A DNA stretch of 64,000 nt from Verticillium longisporum (GCA_019188255.1 JAETXT010000003.1:248001-312000); one strand, 5' to 3'; counted from the first letter of the stretch, positions 47,301-60,450 are shown. The notes: a model not told the origin generated them from the sequence alone. Program-made: numbers and translations.

Positions 47301-49787
47301 ATTATCTTCTCCTAATTATTATATCTTTAAATTACTAATCTTAACTTCTTATATAAGGCTTAAAGGAGGCCTTTTATTTCTCTTATAAGCTAATATTTAA
47401 AGATCTTAATATTAGGAAATATAGATCTCCTAATTAATATAATTACTCTAGTTATTAGGAATAAATCGATTTCCTCCTAATCGGACTATTTAAATAGCTT
47501 CTTAGGGGTCGTTATTCTACTTTTATTATATAATTTAATAGCTAGGTTATAACCCTATTACTCCCTTTTAATAATAAATTAATATTCGATCTATAAAGTC
47601 TTAGTTATATTACTCTTATAATCTATAAAAGCTATTTATAATAGATTCGTAGCGTTTATTAACTTCTTAGGTCTCCTATCTTATTATAATAGAATTAGCT
47701 CTAAATACTTAAATAGTTCTAGGGTCTCTAGAGTTCGGACTATTATTATCTCCCTAATCTATTAATCTAGTAATCTATTATATAACTTAATATATATTCC
47801 TCTAAACTCTATTAAGCTATTAGCTATATCGATTATAATCGCTATATTAGAAACTAATATAACCTTATAGGGACTAATCTATTTCTCCTATTCTCGGAAT
47901 ATAAGAACGTCGCTTCCTAGCTCTAGTAATCTTAGTAATAATTATCTAATATCTAGTCTATTATAGGTATTAAGAGTATTATTAACCTTCTATTTAGCGA
48001 TTATTTACTAAAGCTCTATTATTGCCTTATTAATTACTTTAATATACTATATTTAAATTATAATAAGCGCTAAGTTAATAGTAATCCTAGGTATTACTCT
48101 AAATATAAGTAATATAGATATTAATCTATTAGGTTTAATAGGATCATTTATTATTTTTACTATTCCCTAAAGTAGCGATTCTAGGCTTATATTACGAGAT
48201 TCTACTTTTAAGATCTTATATATTCTACGAATCGGCTTATAATAGCTCTTAACTTTATTAATTAATTAATAGGCCTCTATTAGGATCTAATAATAGATTA
48301 TGCCTAGGAAGTATATTTCTACTTTGAATTCTATAAAAGAAAAGTTCATTCTAGTATTAATAATTACGATATCTAGAAGCCTAAGATATATATCTAATTA
48401 GTACCTTTTAAAAGCTTCCTATATTATATAAACTATAAAATTAGGAATAAAAGTTATAGACTAGAATCCTATACTTATATTAATTATATAAAGAATAAGC
48501 TTTTTATCTAAATATATAATATCGATTAAAATCTTATAATTAAAGTCGATATTTAACTTTAAAATAAACTTAAAGTATTATAGAGACTTCCTTTTAATTT
48601 AATAATAATAATAGAAATAGTTTATTAGTTCTAGAATATCCCGATTTATATTATAGTCTATTCTCTAGAATAGGTTCTATAGCTTCTTTATAAATAAATA
48701 ACCGAACTATTTATAAATATATTAGAGCTCTACTTCTATTAGAAATACTATTCTATTACTCTCTATCCCTATTATATATATAATCTTAGAGCTAATATAA
48801 ATCTTTATATCTAGGAAGAACTATAAATAGCCTTATTTACGAAAAATAGGTATATACTCTTAGATCTCCTTAATACGCTTTACTAGCTTATTATATATAT
48901 TATCTAAATAGATTCCGAGATCGTCTATATCCTTAATATAAAGTAAGAATAGGGTATCTATTAAGATAATATAGAATATAATTCTCCTAATTAATATTAG
49001 AATAATAATCTCCTCTATTATAGAAATAGGATTTCCTACTCTAAATCTTATTCTAGCCCCTATTCCCTATTTATTAACTATTAAACTTAATATTAGGGCT
49101 ATTAAGGCCTTTATTTATAAAGCTCCTATTATAGAAACTAATACTATATTTATATTAAGGATAATACTATATTATATAGAAATATTATTAATCTAATATT
49201 AAATAAAAAGCTATTCTTTTAAAGCTATTATTTTAGCTTTTAAGCTATTCCCCTTAATTCTATATTAGAATAACTTATTTATTAGGAAATATATAATATA
49301 AGTATTTATTAATTCGCTCTTAGGATTAGATTTATAAATATCGTCTATTCTTAGCTTATCGGAAATAGGATTATCTAATTCCGAGCTTTTAATAAGTTCT
49401 ATTATTATTAAAAACTAATAGTATCCCTTCTATTAATCCCTATATACTTCCTATATATATTTCTATTACTCTTTTAAGTATTATTATTCCTTAGGAGAAT
49501 ACTTCGTTAATCTATAATCTAGTTTAAAGTATATCTAGTATTTACGAATTCTAGATAGTTAACGATTATTAATTCTATATACCGATTACTCTCTATAATC
49601 TCCCCTTCTATTAGTTTAGTAATATCTACTCTTATAATATTTATTAATATAGAAGTACCTAAATATTCTAATATTCTCCTCTACTTTTAGTATACTCTTA
49701 AACTATATAGATAGTATATTAAAAGAACGCTCTAGTCTTATTAATATAATCTTTAGCTCTAGGACGTTTTAAATTACTTTTAGAGTA
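44108..49787 (-). mobile_element. Ty1/copia retrotransposon relic B, minus orientation, 5' part lost or displaced
   Basis: The 3' LTR is at 44108-44392. From there rightwards the sequence is the reverse complement of element A (54806-62341). For example, 44400-44540 matches 61910-62050, 45160-45250 matches 61200-61290, and 49620-49787 matches about 56635-56800. It is more heavily RIP-mutated than A, and all frames are broken. The match stops where pogo copy 1 is inserted. I could not find a 5' LTR; the short pieces at 51648-51684, 52150-52503 and 54363-54805 may or may not be its continuation. Confidence 0.75.
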
Positions 49788-51645
49788 ACGTAATCCACAA
49801 GCGAGTGGTTCACCCATGCGAGTGGTTCACTTCACCCCGACCCGACAAACATTCCGAGGAAAACCTCAACCCAAACGCCGTAAATCAATTAAAATCACTC
49901 CTCCTCGTCTTTTGCAGACGATGAGATAGCTACCTGACAAGTTCTCGCGTTGTGGCCGGTCTTCCCGCATACGCTACAGCATCGTTTCTTCGGCTGGGAC
50001 CACGACGCGGGACCCGGGTTCTGCAGCGTTTCCTCTTTTATCTGGATATCTACTTCCTTCTGAGCAATCTTGTCCTGTCCCTCGCCTACAGCCATGCTTC
50101 CTCCTTCCCGGAGACGTAGCTTTTGGCCCTCCGGCGTCGGCTTAGTGTAGCATTTTCCTCTCGAAGGATCATAACCTCTGACTTCAAAAGAGCGATCTGG
50201 TGCATAACACCCCGCGTCCCCTTCGCAAGATAGTCAACAGCATCTAAAATTGACGTTGGGGAGCTTCCCTGGTGGCGTGAGATTCGCCCTTTGATGAAGT
50301 CAGTCTGGGAACCTGCCTCGAGCAGGTTAGTGGGCGTCTTAGAGACCCAAGAATCACGCTCCCCGTGGGACGTCCCCGGAGGCGTCGTCGTCCTCAACCT
50401 CACATCCAGCTTTGACAGGACTGTTTCCGGGTTATGGGGGACAAGCCCCGCTCCTCGAAAGCCTCCCTGGATGTTTTTCTGTCATTGCTTGCTGAAATGC
50501 AGCCGAAAACGCCGGGAAGAAGTCCTCTTTGCTGATGTGCGTTGTACCCGCCCTCATCCTATCCTCGATTTGCCGACCGTATGCTTTCTTTAGTGGGCCA
50601 AAACACCCAACATCGAGAGGCTGGAGTAGATGTGACGAATGAGGAGGCATACAGAGTGTGATGATGTTGTTCTCCTTGCAGTAGAGTTCGAAGTCGACCG
50701 AGTGGTGACTTTCGTGGCCATCCAGGATCAGTAGGCGATAACCGCCCGAAGTACGGGACTTTGTATGCCTGTCAAAATGCCGAATCCATTCCAGACCAAT
50801 ATCATTCGTCGTCCAGCCGTTTGGAGATGTTGCGATTCTCCAGTCGCGAGAAATCGCGTCGTCCTGGTACCAGCTCGAGAGGTGGTACTTGCCCGAAACC
50901 ACGATGAACGGCGGGACGGAGAAACCCAACGCGCCAACGCCCTGGATCACCGTAACCCATTCCCGGTTGCCTGGCTGCCTCATCTTCACATTGGACCGTC
51001 TTTCCGAACTGGTCACGACCATTCCGTTGGCGATAACGCCCATCTGGAAGCCGGTCTCGTCAAAGTTGTACATGTCAGCCTCTTGGATGCCGTACTTGGC
51101 GATCATGTTATGCACGAGGCGGAACCACGCGTTTATCGCGTCCGGATCTTCGCATTGGGCCCTCTTGTAGTCGTACTTGCGAAAGAAACGCGTCCGGAGC
51201 TCTGGTTGCCGTTTGACGAAGTTTGCGGCCCAGTTCTTCCCGACGCGTGGCGCGTCACGGTCGGCAAGCAGGCGATTCGCCATATCTCCGACCTCACCCA
51301 ACCGGGGAGGGTAAGATCGCGCATCTAGGTCAAGGATATATTCGACAATAGTTTTCTCTTCTAGTACTGTTAATTTGGCAGAATTGGGCGGGCTTTCGCG
51401 TCGGGAGGGTTTGCCCTTCTGGCGTCGGAGGAGCGTCGTTAAGGGGACGGTGTAGATCCTCGCAGCACTCCGGGCGCTTAGGTTCGGGTCATTGTCCATA
51501 GCTTGGATAGCAAGGAATAATTGACCTTCTTTTGAAAGAGTCTCCATCGCGGGCGGAGGTGGAATCTGTAGAATTCAGGTGTAGGTCGTGGGCCCGGGCG
51601 AAGTGAACCACTCGCTTGGGTGAACCACTCGCTTGTGGATTACGT
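49788..51645 (-). mobile_element. pogo/Fot1-like DNA transposon, copy 1 (1,858 bp)
   Basis: Flanked by a TA target duplication (49786-49787 and 51646-51647). The terminal inverted repeats begin ACGTAATCCACAAGCG. Each TIR contains two copies of GCGAGTGGTTCAC four bases apart. It carries one transposase gene on the minus strand. It is not RIP-mutated although it sits inside RIP-mutated copia DNA, so it inserted later. Confidence 0.92.
49895..51547 (-). pseudogene. Transposase of pogo copy 1 (CENP-B HTH, DDE, zinc knuckle), two frame breaks
   Basis: Starts METLSKEGQLFLAIQAMDND with a psq-type helix-turn-helix, then a CENP-B-like HTH (WAANFVKRQPELRTRFFRKY). The DDE/DDD catalytic region shows YNFDETGFQMG, LLILDGHESHHS and HLLQPLDVGCFGPLKKAYG, the three acidic-residue blocks of the pogo/Fot1 family. 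The frame breaks after AAFQQAMTEK at an A run (plus-strand T5 near 50475) and continues with GGFRGAGLVPHNPETVLSKL. It breaks again at an A run (plus-strand T4 near 50121). It ends with a CCHC zinc knuckle (CSVCGKTGHNARTC). Family members cut and paste the element at TA. This copy is non-autonomous as read, unless the indels are sequencing errors. Confidence 0.88.
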
Positions 51646-51684
51646 TAATTAAATATAAATTCTATAAATTTAGATTTATATAAG

Positions 51685-52144
51685 TGTAACAACCAGAGGA
51701 CCAGGTCAAAAGACCCAAGGATAGCTAGGAAGGATGACACAGCCAAAGGGAGCGATAAGATAAGAACGGCTGGCACGCAGTCACGTGACCAGATCACCAG
51801 GAACGGTGATCCAAGAACATGGATCACCAACCTGTTAGGATCACCGTGATCCCCGATCCAACACGGAGAGGATCACGAACTAACAGTGAGCCATCCAACA
51901 TAGGCTCACTAACCAACACAACAAGGACAGGATGAACGGGTATATAAGGACGGGCATTCTGGACTTGTAGATACATTCTTTCTCACGACAGTGATCAATC
52001 TAAGTCTTACCTTGTATTCATTGTAACGAGTGCGCAACGCCTTACGACACCACATCGTCTCAGAGTCACAACCTAAGCTTCTGCTAACAGCAACCCTAAC
52101 CCTCTGACAGTGTTCCCCTCTTCGGAAGCTGCCAGGTCGTAACA
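51685..52144 (+). mobile_element. Solo LTR (460 bp) of an unrelated LTR retrotransposon
   Basis: Bounded by the 5-bp duplication ATAAG (51680-51684 and 52145-52149). It starts TGTAACAACC and ends GTCGTAACA. It contains a TATATAAGG promoter box at 51941. Composition is normal, so it was inserted after RIP of its surroundings or was too short to be targeted. No internal sequence remains, consistent with LTR-LTR recombination. Confidence 0.85.
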
Positions 52145-52149
52145 ATAAG

Positions 52150-52501
52150 CTTATCCGATATCGTATTAACTTTTTTAGACCTTTCTTTTATTAATCCTAA
52201 GAAGAAAAAGAAAGTAATTACTTTATCCGATTATATTCCTATTAATCTAATTATAAATAGGGGTCTCCTCGCCTAAACGAAGGAGATCCTAATTATTTAT
52301 CTTTATAAGATAGGAGATCTACTTTCTATAATAGCGGATATAATCGAAAATAGAGAAGATAATAAGTTTTAAGCTTATATAACTTTATATATACTCTAAT
52401 ATATATATCTTAGAAGATTCTTTCTAGAATTATAATTATATAAAACGATATAACCTCTTTTAAATCTAAATAATAATATTTTATATTATTTAGGTTTCGC
52501 T
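52150..52501. other. RIP-mutated remnant between insertions
   Basis: About 350 bp of AT-rich sequence between the solo LTR and pogo copy 2. I could not align it confidently with copia element A. Confidence 0.5.
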
Positions 52502-52503
52502 TA

Positions 52504-54360
52504 ACGTACATGCACAGTGAGTGGGCCAGTACAGTGAGTGGACCACCTCACCTCGACCCGACAAACATTCCAACCCAGAACTAAACAAAAACATAGGAAA
52601 TCAATTGAAATCACGCCCCATTACCTTATTCAGAAGATAATATAGTCATCTGACAAGTTCTCGCGTTATGGCCAGTATTTCCACAGGTGCCACAGGTCCG
52701 TTTCTTCGGTATAGCCCGAGTCGCGCGACCCGGATTCTGCCTCGTTTCCTCCCTCATCTGAACATCTACCTCCTTCTGGGCAATCTGGTCTTGTCCATCA
52801 CCTAGAGTCATACTCCCTCCTTCCCTGAGACGTACTTTTTAGCTCTCCGACGTCGGCTAAGGGTAGCATTCTCGCTTTCAAGTATCTTGAGCCTTGCGTC
52901 CATTAGGACGAACTGGTGCATTATCTTGTGTGTACCCTTCGTGTATTGGTCGATAGCCTGAAGCATTGATGTTGGTGAGCTTCCCTGGTGTCGGGAGATT
53001 CGATTCTTAATGAATTCGGACTGTGAAGTGGCTTCAATCGGGTTTGTAGGAGTCTTACACACCCATGGCTTAGGGAGTCCAGAAGACGTTCCTGGCGGCG
53101 TTGGTGTCTTTAATTTCACATCCAGCCTTGAAAGGACTGCTTCTGGGTCATGGGGGTAAGTCCAGCCCCTTGAAAACCTCCCTGGATGTTTTTTCTGTCA
53201 TAGAATTCTGGAATGCCGTAAAAAAGCTGGGAAGAAGTCCTCCTTGGAGATATGGTTTGTACCTGCCTTCATCTTCATCTCAATTTGCCGACCGTACGCT
53301 TTCTTCAGCGGTCCAAAACAGCCGACATCGAGAGGTTGGAGTAGATGGGACGAATGAGGAGGCATACAAAGTGTAATGATCTTATTCTCCTTACAGTAAA
53401 GCTCGAATTTGGCGGAGTGGTGGCTTTCGTGGCCGTCTAGGATGAGAATGCGAAATGCGCCCGAAGTACGCGACCTTGTATGTTGGTCGAAGTGCCGAAT
53501 CCAATCGAGACCAATATCATTCGTAGTCCAGCCGTTTGGAGAGGTTGCGACCTTCCAGTCGCGAGGAAACGCGTCTTCTTCGTACCATGACGAGAGGTGA
53601 AATTTACCCGCAACAACGATGTATGGCGGGACACAGAATCCGGTCGCGCCAACGCCCTGGATCACTGTAACCCATTCCCGATTACCCGGCTGTCTCATCT
53701 TAACGTTAGAACGTCTTTCAGAGTTTGTAACAACCATTCCATTAGCGATAACGCCCATTTGGAAACCGGTCTCATCGAAGTTATAGGTGTCTTCGTCCGT
53801 CACGCCGTACTTCGCGACCATGTTACGTACGAGCGTAAACCACGCGTTTATCGCGTCGGGATCTTCGCATTGGGCCCTCTTATAGTCGTACTTTCGAAAG
53901 ATACGCGTCCGGAGCGCAGGTTGTCGTTTGACGAATCTTGAAGCCCATCGCGGTCCGACGGGTGGCGCGTCGCGCGCCGCCAGCAGGACATTCGCCATAT
54001 CTCCAACACTATCCAACCGAGGGGGTATGATCGGGAATCTAGGTCTAGTATGTATTCGACAATCGTTTGCTCTTCTAGCATTGTTAATTTCTTTAATTTG
54101 GATGTGATTTCGCTTCGGGATGGGGTGCCGTTCTGGCGGCGAACGAGAGTCGTTCGGCTGACATTGTAGATGGCTGCAGCACGTCGGGCGCTTAACCCTG
54201 GATCTTTTTCCATTGCTTGACGGGCAAGGAATAGCTGACTGTCTTGAGAAGGTGTTTCCATGACTGGTTGTAGAGAAAAGTAAGGTGGAATGTTGAAGTT
54301 TGGAGAATGACGCGAAAGTGGTCCACTCACTGTACTGGCCCACTCACTGTACATGTACGT
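52504..54360 (-). mobile_element. pogo/Fot1-like DNA transposon, copy 2 (1,857 bp)
   Basis: TA duplication at 52502-52503 and 54361-54362. The TIRs begin ACGTACATG and contain two tandem copies of an ACAGTGAGTGG unit. It has the same organisation, orientation and size as copy 1, but the TIRs are clearly different in sequence, so it is a sister subfamily, not a recent duplicate. It is not RIP-mutated. Confidence 0.92.
52626..54261 (-). pseudogene. Transposase of pogo copy 2, five frame breaks
   Basis: Starts METPSQDSQLFLARQAMEKD. It has the same HTH, catalytic blocks (YNFDETGFQMG, LILDGHESHHS, LLQPLDVGCFGPLKKAYG) and C-terminal CCHC knuckle (CGTCGNTGHNARTC) as copy 1. Compared with copy 1 the frame is lost at a C run (plus-strand G5 near 54021), a T run (plus-strand A6 at 53220-53225), an A run (plus-strand T6 near 53189), a second C run (plus-strand G5 near 53152) and an A run (plus-strand T5 near 52836). 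In each case the run is one base short of the frame-keeping length. Confidence 0.85.
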
Positions 54361-54362
54361 TA

Positions 54363-54805
54363 TACGATAATAAACTTAGAAATAAAAATAAGAATTATAT
54401 TTAAATTATATTAATAGATATTATCTAAATATATATAGCTTCGGATAGCTTTAGACTAATTTATATAAGAGTTTCCTAGTTTCAGATCCTAAAATAGAAA
54501 GAATATAGCCTTAGAGGAAGGAATAGAAATAATAGCTATAGAATTAAATAATACTATTAAATCCTTAACGATTATTATTTAGTTCTAAGCGATACTCTAA
54601 TTAATTACTATATAATGAAAACTAATTTAATTTAAATATAAAAAATAGTATTATATAGTCCTAATTAAAGCGATTCTAGTAGTAGTAGTATTTTCGTAAT
54701 AGATCTATAGCGTATTAAAGTATAGGGGGGTACGATTTACGTTATAGATAGTTAATTAATAGAGGGGAAAGAATATAGATAGGCTTATAAATATAGGATA
54801 ATTAT
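54363..54805. other. RIP-mutated remnant before copia element A
   Basis: About 440 bp of AT-rich sequence, unassigned, ending immediately before the 5' LTR of element A. Confidence 0.5.
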
Positions 54806-55093
54806 TAAACTAATATTAGGGGATTACCTAGGTCGGTGATTACTATATGGGATTTACCGATATAGTGATTACCGGGGCTGGGATTCATAGCTCTTAGGAG
54901 TACGTAATTCATAGCTTACGTAATCGGTGAATTAGATAGGTATATCTGATTTACGTAGGTAGCGGTGATTTAGAGAGATAGAATTATCAACTATATTATA
55001 AGACTTATATTACCTACCCTACCTATTTAGAGCTCTTAGGCATAGCTAAAGCAATGAAACGGGGTTTATATAAGCAGTAAAGCCCTCTTAATA
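54806..55093 (+). repeat. 5' LTR of element A (RIP-mutated)
   Basis: Aligns without gaps to 62054-62341. About 27 differences, all C/T at CpA or G/A at TpG, and almost all with the mutated base in this copy. Confidence 0.88.
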
Positions 55094-57659
55094 CTGATTA
55101 GTATTACGTTCAACGTAATATAGAATAGCTAGAGCTAGAGAAGTTAGGATCGATCCTACGGATAGTAAATTCGCTATACATAAGCTTATTAGTTATACTT
55201 TATAAGTGATCGTAAGAGTACCGTTTGCTTTAAGTACTTCAGGACTCTTATAAGAGCTTAGTAGTAGGGAAATCCCCTATTACGTAATCTATAGGAGCAC
55301 CGTCTACTTCGAGTACCTTAGGACTCCTACGCCTAAGATTACTACCTAGGCTATATTACTAGCTACTAAACCCGATAAACGAAGCTCTACGGAATAGTTA
55401 ATTAGCTATAGTAGAGCTTTAATAAAATTAGTAATAATGAGCTCCTCGGATTATAGTAATAGTTCCGTAATAGAGCTAGAGAGCGCTAAAAAGATATAAT
55501 AGGAGTTCGACGGCATTCTAGAAGAACTCGGCATATTACGCCTAACGTAGAAGGTTAGGAAGGGTCTCGATATTAACTTTATCGTTAATAGAGCAGAATT
55601 ACGGTTCCCTAGATTACTAGATTCAGCATCCGTAGATCTTAAGAGCGCCTAGATCCTTAAGGTAATAAGCGTATACGGGACTATAAAGGGAGTTTACCTC
55701 TTAGAGGCGTTTATCGAAGACTTCTAGGGCTAGACCGAAGAGGACTTTAACTCCTATAATATAACGATTATTCGAGCGCTAAAGGTATATCTAGTAGAGC
55801 GCGGGATCCCTCTTCTAGGAGTAGTAAACGCTAAGACGTCGAAGAGACTAATCCTAATACTTTTATAGGAAGAGATACCCGATGCGACGGAGTCGATTAC
55901 TACCGACCGGGATTTAGTACTCTAAAGAGCAGAGGAATAGCGAGATTAATAGGACGACGAGCAGTAACCTACGGGGAACGCCTAGCTATCCTAAATCCGA
56001 AAACTATAAACGGGGAGGATAGATCCCCAATAGCCCCTAGTTCTAGGGTTATCTAATTAACGGAATAGGCAATCTAGCTAACGAGAGATTACGCTTTAAT
56101 CGCAAAGAAATGAGACCCTACCCCTAAATATTACCTAGAACCTACTAGCTTAGTATTATGCTCTGCTGCTATACGAATCGGTGAATTCACTAATCGACGG
56201 AGCTATAATTAAGTAATTCGCATTACTCTAGAATAAGGAGAGTAATTACTCTAGGGAGATATACGATATCCTTAACGATAAAATACGTATCTTTATAGAC
56301 GTTTACGAACTATTATAAATCCGCTATACGTAGCTCTATACGCTCTTCCCGAATATATTTTCAGAGTATATATAAACTTTCTTCCTAGAGTATATAAACC
56401 GGAGTATAGGATTCCGTTAAATATACCTAGCGATTAAATAATAATTCGATTCGGAGATTAATAGAGTATAGTATTATATAGACTAGAGCTCGATAACGTT
56501 CTACTCTATAGTAGTAGAAGCTAATAATATAGGAAAGCCGCGAATAGAAGTTCTCTAGATCCTTCTAGATAGGCTTTAGTAATACTAGAGAGCACTTAGC
56601 CCTACGTTTAAGGAAGAGACTTATCTCTATATAAATACTCTAAGGGCGGTTTAAGGCGTCCTAGAGCTAAAGATTATACTAGTAAGGCCGGAGCGATCTT
56701 TTAATATACTATCCATATAGCTTAAGAGTATACTAAAGGTAGAGGAGAATACTAGAACGCCTAGGTACTTCTATACCGATAGACGTTATAGGAGCGGATA
56801 TCGCTAAGCTAGTAGAAGGGGAGATCGTAGAGAATAGTCGGTACGTAGAACTAATAATCGTTAGCTATCTAGAATTCGTAAATACTAGATATACTCTAAA
56901 CGAGACTATAGATCGACGAAGTACTCTCCCGAGGAGTAATAACGTTCGAAAGAGTAGTAGAAATATATATAGGAAGTATATAGGGATTAGCGGAAGGGAT
57001 ATTATTAGTTTTTAATAGTAATAGAACCTACTAAGAGCTCGGAATTAGATAATCCTACTTCCGATAAGCTAGGAGTAGACGATACCTTTAAGTCTAATCC
57101 CGAGAGCGAACTAATAAATGCCTATACTATATACTTCCTAGTAAATAAGTCGTTCTAATATAGAATTAGGGGGAGTAGTCCGAAGGCTAAAATAATAGCT
57201 CCGATAAAGTAGCTCTTTACTTAGTATTAGATTAATAGTACTTCTACGTAGTATAGCATTATCCCTAATATAGGCGTAGTATTAGTTTCTATAATAGGAG
57301 CTTTATAAATAAGGGCCCTAATAGCCCTAATACTAAGTCTAATAATTAATAAATAGGGAATAGGGGCTAGAATAAGATTCGGAGTAGGAAATCCTATTTC
57401 TACGATAGAGGAGATTACTATTCTAATACTAATTAGGAGAATTACGTTCTATATCGTCCTAATAGATACCCTATTCCTACTTTATATTAAGGATATAGAC
57501 GATCTCGGAGTCTACTTAGATAATATATATAACGAGCTAGTAAAGCGTATTAGGGAGATCTAGGAGCGTACGCCTATTTTTCGTAAATAGGGCTACCTAT
57601 AGTTCTTCCTAGATACGAAGACCTATACTAGCTCCGGGATTATATATATAATAGGGATA

Positions 57660-60450
57660 GAGAACGATAGAGTAGCGTTTCTAATAGAAGTAGAGCTCCG
57701 ACGTATTTATAAGCAGTTCGGTTACCTATCTATAGAGAAGCTATAGAACCTACTCTAGAGAGCAGACTAGGACGTAAATCGGGACGCTCTAGAGCTAATA
57801 AACCGCTTCTACTACTATTATTAAATTAAAGGGAAGTCTCCGTAATGCTTTAAGTTTGCCCTAAGGTTAGATATCGACTTTAATTACGAGATTTTAGTCG
57901 ATATTATATACTTAGATGGAAAGCCCGTTCTTTATATAATCGACGCGAATATAGGATTCTAGTCCGTAATTTTCATTCCTAATTTCATAGCTTACGTAAC
58001 GTAGGAAGCTCTTAAGAGGTGCTAGTTAGATATATACCTTAGGCCTCTAGACGTCGTAACTATTAACGCTAGAACGAACTTTACCTCCGTAGAGTTTAGG
58101 GTAGAGGCACGCCTCCTAGGCATAACCTACTATTAGATCCCTATAGAGGCCTATTAATTAATCGGCAAGGTTAAGAGCTACTATAAGCCGATACGTAGAG
58201 TATACGAGATCTTAAAGGCAGAGTCTCGTAATACGAGCCTAGAATCGCTACTTTAAGGAGCTATAAAGGCGGTAAACGATACCGCTAAGCCTAATAGATT
58301 AGTGCCTATACTACTCGTATTCGGGGCGATGCCTAGGATTACTACTAACTTAGCGCCTACTACGACCTAGGCGTAGCGCGCTAAAGCGGTTAATAAGGTA
58401 ATAGCGGAGCTTCAGCGAATAGTCGCTAAGCGGAAGGTTAATAACGCTCTTAATACCTATAACGGACTAGATACTAAGTAGTTATTGCTGAGATCGCTAG
58501 AGCTAGGAAGCGACGTTCTTATATTCCGAGAGCGGGAGAAATAGACTAGTCCCTATAAGGTTATATCGGTTTCTAATATAGCGGTTACGGTCGAAATAAT
58601 TAACGGCCTAACGGAGTTCAGAGGAATATACGTTAAGCCGTATAATAGATCGCCGGATTAATAGGCTAGGGAGATAATAGTAGTTCGAACTCTAGAGACC
58701 CTAGAACCATTTAAGTACCTAGAGCTAATTCTACTACGACGATACGGGAGACCTAGGAAGTTAATAAATACTACGAATCTATTATAGGCGGCTTTCACGG
58801 ATCGTAAGAGTAGTACGACCGGGACTTCATAGATCGAGCGCTAATTTATTATTAAAAGGGAATAGTAGGGGTAGGACCTAGCTATTTAACTACGTAATAA
58901 AGGCAGAATAACGACCCCTAGGAAGCTATTTAAATAATCCGATTAAGAGGAAATCGACTTACTCCTAGTAGCTAGAGTAATCGTACCGATTAGGAGATCC
59001 GCGTTTCCTAGTACTAAGATCTTTAAATGCTAGCTTATAAGAGAGGTAAAAGGCCTCCCTTAAGCCCTATATAAGAAGTTAAGACTAGTAGTTTAGGGAT
59101 ATAGTAATTAGGAGAAGATAACCCTACTAACGTAGTCGCCTACGATTATACGCTATAGCTAATAACTAATCCTAGCGATCACCCTAACGCTATAGTAACG
59201 TAGCTATTAGTTAATGCTCTATAATATTAGTTAAGCCTATACCTAGAGCGCTATAGATCTATTATATAACGTTCTCCTATATATTCCTAAGGAGCTATAG
59301 TATAGATACCCCGACGGAATCGTCTTCTATATTATAAAGCCGCTCTATAGTATCGTAGAGTTAGGTCTCTATTAGTTTATAACCTATTAGCGCTACTATA
59401 GAGAGCGCCTAAACGCCGTTCTAATAGGCTACGATCTATATTTACTTCTAACTAGAGCTAGAGAGAGCTTTAGATTAATCGGAATATAGATTAACGATAC
59501 CCTTAACCTCGGAGAGCCCGCATTTATATAAAAGGAATAAATAGAGCTCGAAAGCGCTAGCTTCCGGGCAAAGCCTACTTCCGTCCTTAACGTAGGATCT
59601 AATAGCGTCTTTAACGGCTATATTATTAAAGTTAGAACTAAAGATCTTACGATTTAATAGAAAGGCTAAGGTAATCGCCTAGAGCTAGTAACCCTAGGGA
59701 TAGCGAGCTTAGAATAGGAATATATTGCTTAGAGAGCTCGCAGTACCTATATTACTTTAACCTATTAACTAGAGGCAGCCTTCGATTTCTCTATTATAGC
59801 CTAAGCTAAGAACCTATAGGAGAACGACTTTAAACGGCTTAATAAACGTATATAATAGTAGATCGCTAACGTAGGCCGTAGCCTAAATTACGTACGCCTC
59901 GATCTATTAACGGCCTAACTATACGTATTTATTAACGGCTCCTTCGTTAATAATAAGGACCTTAGTTTATAGATCGGATTCGTTATCCTCCTTAATAACG
60001 AACGTTCCTACGATTAGGAGAACGCCTTTATAGTATATAGCAATATCCTCTATTAGCAATCCATTAAGTATAAACGGGTTACGTATTCAGTTCTAGCTAG
60101 CGAGATCTATAGGATAGTTAGCGGCTTCGATATAGCTTATATCCTTAAATAGACGCTCTAAGAGATCTATAAACGCTTAGAACTACCGCTCCTACGGATA
60201 ATTATCTATACTAATAGCTACTCGCTCTATTAATACCTAGTTCAATTAAGCGTAATAGTAGAGAAACGCCTAATAATAGATCTTATAGCGTTATAGTAAA
60301 GCTACGAAGAACGCAAAGTCGACGAAATTCGTTAGATCGCTAGAGGCGATAACCCTATAGATTCAATAATTAAGGGAGCGCTAAACTAAGTACTAGAAGC
60401 GCTAATAAGCTCTAACGAAGTTATAATTAGGATTAAAGGATAAGTTAAAC
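57660..60450 (+). pseudogene. Copia pol relic: integrase, reverse transcriptase, RNase H
   Basis: The pre-integrase zinc region reads ELRRIYKQFGYLSIEKL (57692-57742), with the usual GHPS degraded. The integrase core has DIIYLDGKPVLYIIDA (about 57899-57946). Reverse transcriptase begins with REVKGLP (59042-59062) and contains INDTLNLGEPAF (about 59490), where related elements have TDDTL. RNase H has YVFINGSFVNNKDL (about 59927), where DGSF is expected, so the catalytic Asp codons have been changed by G-to-A. Stops occur throughout, so it is inactive. Confidence 0.8.

Noticed and set aside
52626..54261. Classical -1 programmed frameshift at the A-run of pogo copy 2
   Set aside because: The A6C run does not sit in the X XXY YYZ phase relative to the upstream frame, and four other breaks in the same gene are not at such sites.
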